DNA of 10,611 nt, taken from assembly GCA_023412495.1 (NCBI GenBank), contig JAEYNP010000022.1, positions 1 to 10,611 of the forward strand, read 5' to 3'. This DNA comes from Pseudomonadota bacterium (lineage in GTDB: Bacteria > Desulfobacterota > Desulfobulbia > Desulfobulbales > Desulfocapsaceae). Position numbers and translations under genes: made by a program. This document shows positions 7,349 to 10,611 of this stretch, piece after piece. The notes below the pieces were generated by a model that saw only the letters and a list, made by a program, of their open reading frames with translations, was not told the DNA's origin and made no database searches. Within the stretch, counting starts at the first letter, position 1. Each line of letters starts with the position of its first letter.

Positions 7349-7370
7349 ATTTCTTACATTTTTCTTACAA
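7349..7370 (-). promoter_or_regulatory. Two direct repeats with 11-bp period, response-regulator-like site
   Basis: The minus strand reads TTGTAAGAAAA then ATGTAAGAAAT, so TGTAAGAAA occurs twice with exactly 11-bp spacing. Tandem half-sites at one helical turn are typical of OmpR/PhoB-family response regulators (the pho box is the classic case). The site lies about 105-125 nt upstream of the minus-operon start and about 30 nt upstream of a weak TATACG. It could activate that operon. No specific regulator is implied. Confidence 0.35.
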
Positions 7371-7532
7371 TTTGGTGGTGAGTTGACGAATTATTGAAAT
7401 TTTTTTCGAAATTGAAGCCTCTACATTTTCACACCCTCATCACACTCCATGCCGCTCCCTCATCAAAATCGCCTTGAGAGTGACAATCGGCAGCACTTGA
7501 AATTTCCTTCATTTTCTCTCAGTTGTCGGTTA

Positions 7533-7553
7533 ACGTATTCATCCGCGATACGT
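7533..7553. promoter_or_regulatory. Inverted repeat upstream of lutA
   Basis: ACGTAT at 7533-7538 and ATACGT at 7548-7553 form 6-bp arms with a 9-bp spacer, about 80 nt before the lutA start. The position suits an operator for the lut genes. It does not match the FadR-type lactate-regulator operator pattern I know, and short arms like these can arise by chance. Confidence 0.25.
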
Positions 7554-7633
7554 AACTTCGCATGGCTTTCTGCGACGTGACGGACCGCTCAAAACGATGC
7601 GCATTTACTCATTAAGTCAATTTCTTATCACCT

Positions 7634-8377
7634 ATGACCGACAAGACCGTTTCCCTTTTCATTCAATGCCTGGTCGACACCATGTTCCCCCAGGTGGGTG
7701 AGGCGATGGTGGCCGTGCTTGACCGGCTGGGCGTGCCGGTGGACTATCCGGCGGGACAGACCTGCTGCGGGCAGCCCGCCTGGAACAGCGGCTACCGGCG
7801 AGAGGCCGCCGCCGCGGCTCGGCATTTCATTGAGGTGTTCGAAGGGGCCGAGGCGATCGTCTGCCCGTCCGGCTCATGCGTCCACATGGTTCGCCATCAC
7901 TATCCCGGACTGTTCGAAGACGATCCAGCCATGGCGGCCAAAGCCCGGGCTGTGGCTGCACGAACCTACGAATTCACCCAGTATTTGGTCGACGTGCTGG
8001 GGGTTTCCGATACGAAATCCCGCTATACCGGCACCGTTACTTACCATGATTCCTGCCACTTAAGCCGAGGCCTGGGAATCTTCGCCCAGCCTCGGACGCT
8101 GCTCGGCAACGTCCGAGGCCTGCAGCTCATCGAGATGCGGGATTCCGACACCTGCTGCGGCTTCGGCGGCACCTTCAGTGTCAACTATCCGGAGATCAGC
8201 ATCGCCATGGCGGACGAGAAGATCGAAAATATCCTGGCCACCGGGGCGGACGCGGTAGTCGGCTGCGACATCAGTTGCCTCATGAACATCGGGGGGCGGC
8301 TTTCCAGGCGAGGAGAAAAGATCAAGGTCCTTCACATCGCTGAGATCTTGGCCGTTCATAGAGGAGGCGGACAATGA
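7634..8377 (+). CDS. lutA: L-lactate oxidation complex subunit LutA (CCG-domain iron-sulfur protein)
   Basis: 247 residues, the usual LutA length. LutA works with LutB and LutC in the cytoplasm to oxidise L-lactate to pyruvate. Two cysteine-rich CCG domains (DUF224 family, as in heterodisulfide reductase HdrB and GlpC/GlcF) are visible. Domain 1 has Cys12, Cys44-Cys45 in QTCCGQPAW, and Cys77 and Cys82 in VCPSGSC. Domain 2 has HDSCHLSRGLG (Cys141), DTCCGFGGTFS (Cys174-Cys175) and GCDISCLMNIGG (Cys211, Cys215). The family binds Fe-S clusters through these CCG motifs. The ATG at 7634 is the only sensible start because an in-frame TAA sits at 7613-7615. No clear Shine-Dalgarno precedes it, unlike lutB and lutC. 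The stop overlaps the lutB start by 4 nt (ATGA). A generic CCG-domain Fe-S oxidoreductase is the only alternative, and the lutBC context argues against it. Confidence 0.93.
   Translation: MTDKTVSLFIQCLVDTMFPQVGEAMVAVLDRLGVPVDYPAGQTCCGQPAWNSGYRREAAAAARHFIEVFEGAEAIVCPSGSCVHMVRHHYPGLFEDDPAMAAKARAVAARTYEFTQYLVDVLGVSDTKSRYTGTVTYHDSCHLSRGLGIFAQPRTLLGNVRGLQLIEMRDSDTCCGFGGTFSVNYPEISIAMADEKIENILATGADAVVGCDISCLMNIGGRLSRRGEKIKVLHIAEILAVHRGGGQ
8360..8367 (+). promoter_or_regulatory. Shine-Dalgarno of lutB
   Basis: AGAGGAGG precedes the lutB ATG at 8374 with a normal spacer (CGGACA) and lies inside the 3' end of lutA, showing coupled translation of the two genes. Confidence 0.7.
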
Positions 8378-9843
8378 GCATCAATGTCCACGATTATCGC
8401 AGCGCGTCCGCGGCCGGCATAGGATCAGCGCAGCTGCAGAAAAGCCTGCACAGCCTGCAGAATCGATTCGGCAGGGGCGCCATAGAACTCTGGGCCGGCA
8501 TGGCCGACCAGGAGATGCGCGACCGGGTGAAGGAATCCCGGATGCGGACCTTCGAGCACCTCGATATCATCCTGGCCGAGCTGGCCAAGAACGTCCGCGC
8601 CCGGGGCGGCCATGTCCATTTTGCGGTGACCGCAAGCGACGCGGTCGCCTACACCCTGTCAGTGGCCAGAAACAACGAAGTGAAACGGGTGGTGAAGGGC
8701 AAGTCGATGACCTCCATGGAAGTCGATATAGACCCGGCCCTCGAACAGGAGGGCATCGAGGTGGTGGAGACCGACCTCGGCGAGTACATCATCCAGCTGG
8801 CGGGCGACAAGCCCTCCCACATCATCGCCCCCTGCATCCACCTCAACCGCGGCCAAATCGGCCGGCTCTTCGCCGACAAGCTTGGCATCGACTACACCGA
8901 CGACCCGCCGACGCTCACCATGGCCGCCCGCAAGGCCCTGCGGGAGAAGCTCCTCACCGCCGACATGGGCCTCACCGGCTGCAATCTGGCCTGCGCCGAG
9001 ACCGGCCAGGTGAGCCTGGTCTCGAACGAAGGCAACATCCGCATGGCCACCACCATGCCGCGGGTGGTCGTGGCGCTGATGGGCATGGAACGGGTGGTCG
9101 CCACCATGGCCGAGCACCGCGAGACCCTGCAGCTCCTGACCCGCGGCGCGGCCCTGCAGAAACTCTCCACCTACGTCAGCTTCCTGGGCGGACCCGCCGC
9201 CAAAAGCGATCCGGACGGGCCGGAGGAATTCCATCTGGTGATCATCGACAACGGCCGCTCGAAAATCCTCGCCGACCCGGAATTCCGCGAGGTGCTGGCC
9301 TGTATCCGCTGCGGGGCCTGCCTCAACATTTGCCCGGTCTACGGCAAGATCGGCGGCCACGCTTACAACTCACCCTACTGCGGCCCGATCGGGGCGGTGG
9401 TCACGCCCTTGCTCTTCGGCATAAACCAGCACGCCGATCTCTGCAAGGGCGAGACCCTTTGCGGAGCCTGCCGGGATATCTGCCCGGTGAAAAACGACCT
9501 GCCCCGGATGCTCTCCGCCCTGCGCGAGAAGCTCGCCTACGGCAGCGAGCGCTGGGAGACCAGGCCGCACAACAAGAACGAGGCCCGGGTCTTCCGGTTC
9601 TGGCGGCTGCTGGTCAGCCATCCCATGTTGTACCGGGCGGCGATCGCTCTCGGCCGTCTTATCCAGCGCCCCTTCATCGGCAAAGACGGGATGATCGGCA
9701 GGATGGCCGGGCCCGCCTCGAACTGGACCGATGGCCGGGATCTGCCGCCGATCGCCCGCCGCACCTTCGGCCGCATTTGGAAAGAAAAATACGCCGGCAG
9801 GCATCGGGCGGCGCAGGCGAACGAGACACGGGAGGAAAATTGA
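8374..9843 (+). CDS. lutB: L-lactate oxidation iron-sulfur protein LutB (LUD domain plus two 4Fe-4S motifs)
   Basis: 489 residues, normal for LutB. AGAGGAGG lies 7 nt upstream of the ATG, which overlaps the lutA stop as ATGA. Residues about 65-295 form the LUD domain (HVHFAVTASDAVAYTLS, VKGKSMTSMEVDI, GLTGCNLACAETGQVSLVSNEGN, MPRVVVALMGMERVV). A ferredoxin-like region follows with CIRCGACLNICP (Cys310, 313, 316, 320) and LCGACRDICP (Cys363, 366, 370, with Cys357 a likely fourth ligand), enough for two 4Fe-4S clusters. The C-terminal about 90 residues (YRAAIALGRLIQRPFIG) are as in family members. LutB is the presumed electron-transfer subunit between the lactate-oxidising site and the acceptor. 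Its stop overlaps the lutC start by 1 nt (TGATG). Nothing unusual was seen. Confidence 0.96.
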   Translation: MSINVHDYRSASAAGIGSAQLQKSLHSLQNRFGRGAIELWAGMADQEMRDRVKESRMRTFEHLDIILAELAKNVRARGGHVHFAVTASDAVAYTLSVARNNEVKRVVKGKSMTSMEVDIDPALEQEGIEVVETDLGEYIIQLAGDKPSHIIAPCIHLNRGQIGRLFADKLGIDYTDDPPTLTMAARKALREKLLTADMGLTGCNLACAETGQVSLVSNEGNIRMATTMPRVVVALMGMERVVATMAEHRETLQLLTRGAALQKLSTYVSFLGGPAAKSDPDGPEEFHLVIIDNGRSKILADPEFREVLACIRCGACLNICPVYGKIGGHAYNSPYCGPIGAVVTPLLFGINQHADLCKGETLCGACRDICPVKNDLPRMLSALREKLAYGSERWETRPHNKNEARVFRFWRLLVSHPMLYRAAIALGRLIQRPFIGKDGMIGRMAGPASNWTDGRDLPPIARRTFGRIWKEKYAGRHRAAQANETREEN

Positions 9844-10611
9844 TGGAGAACGACTACTTCTTCCTGCGCAATATCCGCCAGGCCCTGGGCGTGGCAACCG
9901 ACCACGAACGGGCCAGGGACGAAATCCCGGGCCTCTTCGCCGCCCCGGACATCCGCCCCATCCTCGATCGCATAAACAGCAGGACCGAAGAGGAACGGGA
10001 GGAACTGCTGGAAACCCTGCGGGTCAGCGCCGGGGCCCTGGGCATCCACCTGCACCGGACGGAGTCGGAAGCCGATGCCGCGGCCGTGGTCGTCGAGGTC
10101 ATCCGCAGCCGGGAGCCGGAATTCAACCACGTGAAGCACGTCATCCTCCACGACCATCCGGATATCGCCGCCCTGCAGCTCTGGAAGCGCTTCACCCGCG
10201 AGGCCGTGACCGTGCACACGACCTTCAGTTCGGACCGCGAGCTGCGTGATAAAACCATCGCCTCCTTCGTCGGCATCACCGCCCCGGCCATCGGCGTGGC
10301 CGAGTCGGCGACGGTGATCCAGCAGACCAGACCCGGCCAGCCCCGTTCCACCTCGCTGGTGCCGTCCATCCACATCGCCCTCCTCCGGCAGGACAGGCTG
10401 GTGCGCGATCTCGAGGAGGCCTATGCACTGCTGCAGAAGGAAGGGCGCCAGGACAGCCTGGTCTTCATCTCCGGGCCGTCCAAGACCGCCGACATCGAGG
10501 CCCAGATGGTACACGGTGCCCACGGCCCGCGGGAGATGCATCTGGTGATCGTCCCGGCGGGCGCCGGGCCGGCGCGTACGACAGGGGGGGGTAACGGGGG
10601 AGGGAATCCTA
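9843..10611 (+). CDS. lutC: L-lactate oxidation complex subunit LutC (LUD domain), 3' end beyond window
   Basis: Starts at ATG 9843, sharing one base with the lutB stop (TGATG), with GGAGG 7 nt upstream. 256 codons are visible and the frame is still open at the edge. The sequence matches LutC/YkgG-type LUD proteins: VGITAPAIGVAESATVI at about 143-159, STSLVPSIHIALLRQDRLV at about 169-187, the hallmark ISGPSKTADIEAQMVHGAHG at about 209-228, and REMHLVIVP at about 230-238. LutC proteins normally end shortly after that last strand. Here the frame continues through a glycine-rich, G-tract stretch (TTGGGNGGGNP). A run of eight G at 10584-10591 is followed directly by TAA in another frame; one extra G would put that TAA in frame. 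The true terminus is therefore uncertain. Functions with LutA and LutB in lactate oxidation. Confidence 0.93.
   Translation, partial: MENDYFFLRNIRQALGVATDHERARDEIPGLFAAPDIRPILDRINSRTEEEREELLETLRVSAGALGIHLHRTESEADAAAVVVEVIRSREPEFNHVKHVILHDHPDIAALQLWKRFTREAVTVHTTFSSDRELRDKTIASFVGITAPAIGVAESATVIQQTRPGQPRSTSLVPSIHIALLRQDRLVRDLEEAYALLQKEGRQDSLVFISGPSKTADIEAQMVHGAHGPREMHLVIVPAGAGPARTTGGGNGGGNP

Larger units (their letters stand above)
7247..7633. other. AT-rich divergent intergenic region between the surface-protein operon and lutABC
   Basis: About 390 nt with no supportable gene. It must contain the promoters of both operons because they diverge. By eye it is more AT-rich than either operon, with a run of seven T at 7400-7406. 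It contains the palindrome at 7267-7284, the 11-bp direct repeats at 7349-7370 and the inverted repeat at 7533-7553, described separately. A weak minus-strand -10-like TATACG occurs at 7318-7313, without a good -35. No riboswitch, tRNA or sigma-54 element was recognised. Confidence 0.7.

Noticed and set aside
7383..7411. TTGACG as a plus-strand -35 element
   Set aside because: No acceptable -10 hexamer lies 16-18 nt downstream (CGAAAT at the expected place).
8659..9360. 233-codon open frame on the minus strand
   Set aside because: Antisense shadow of lutB in GC-rich DNA, low-complexity translation.
9537..10541. 334-codon open frame on the minus strand
   Set aside because: Antisense to lutB and lutC. 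High GC produces long spurious frames here, and the translation is Gly/Asp/Arg-rich without motifs.

Overview
This 10.6-kb window looks like chromosomal DNA of an anaerobic or facultative Gram-negative bacterium. The gene content fits Desulfobacterota, but that assignment is inference: no rRNA or ribosomal marker is present. It holds two divergently transcribed operons separated by an AT-rich intergenic region of about 390-400 nt. No tRNA, rRNA, CRISPR array or insertion sequence was seen.

Minus strand (about 7234 down to 1). Four tightly packed genes are transcribed leftward, and every product carries an N-terminal export or anchoring signal. In order of transcription they are: (i) a protein of about 1,626 residues with an N-terminal beta-rich region, an Ig/cadherin-like segment, a PKD domain, and three long H-type-lectin-like units separated by two thrombospondin-type-3-like DxDxDG calcium-binding blocks; (ii) a membrane-anchored transglutaminase-like cysteine enzyme with an intact Cys/His/Asp triad; (iii) an exported tandem rhodanese-fold protein that lacks the catalytic cysteine in both domains and ends in a CxxC tail; (iv) the N-terminal 196 residues of a secreted right-handed beta-helix protein that runs off the left edge. 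The gene junctions are a short overlap, a 1-nt gap and a 17-nt gap, which indicates one transcription unit and translational coupling. A surface or extracellular-matrix assembly with its own transglutaminase is a reasonable reading, but no function can be proven from sequence.

Intergenic region (about 7247-7633). It contains an 18-bp perfect-arm palindrome just upstream of the minus operon, a pair of 11-bp-spaced direct repeats resembling an OmpR/PhoB-type site, and a small inverted repeat on the lut side. Promoters cannot be assigned firmly.

Plus strand (7634 to the right edge). This is a lutABC operon for L-lactate oxidation: LutA (CCG-domain protein), LutB (LUD domain plus two ferredoxin-like Fe-S motifs) and LutC (LUD-domain protein, truncated by the window edge). 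The genes are coupled by ATGA and TGATG overlaps with good Shine-Dalgarno sequences at lutB and lutC. This half is visibly more GC-rich than the minus-strand operon.
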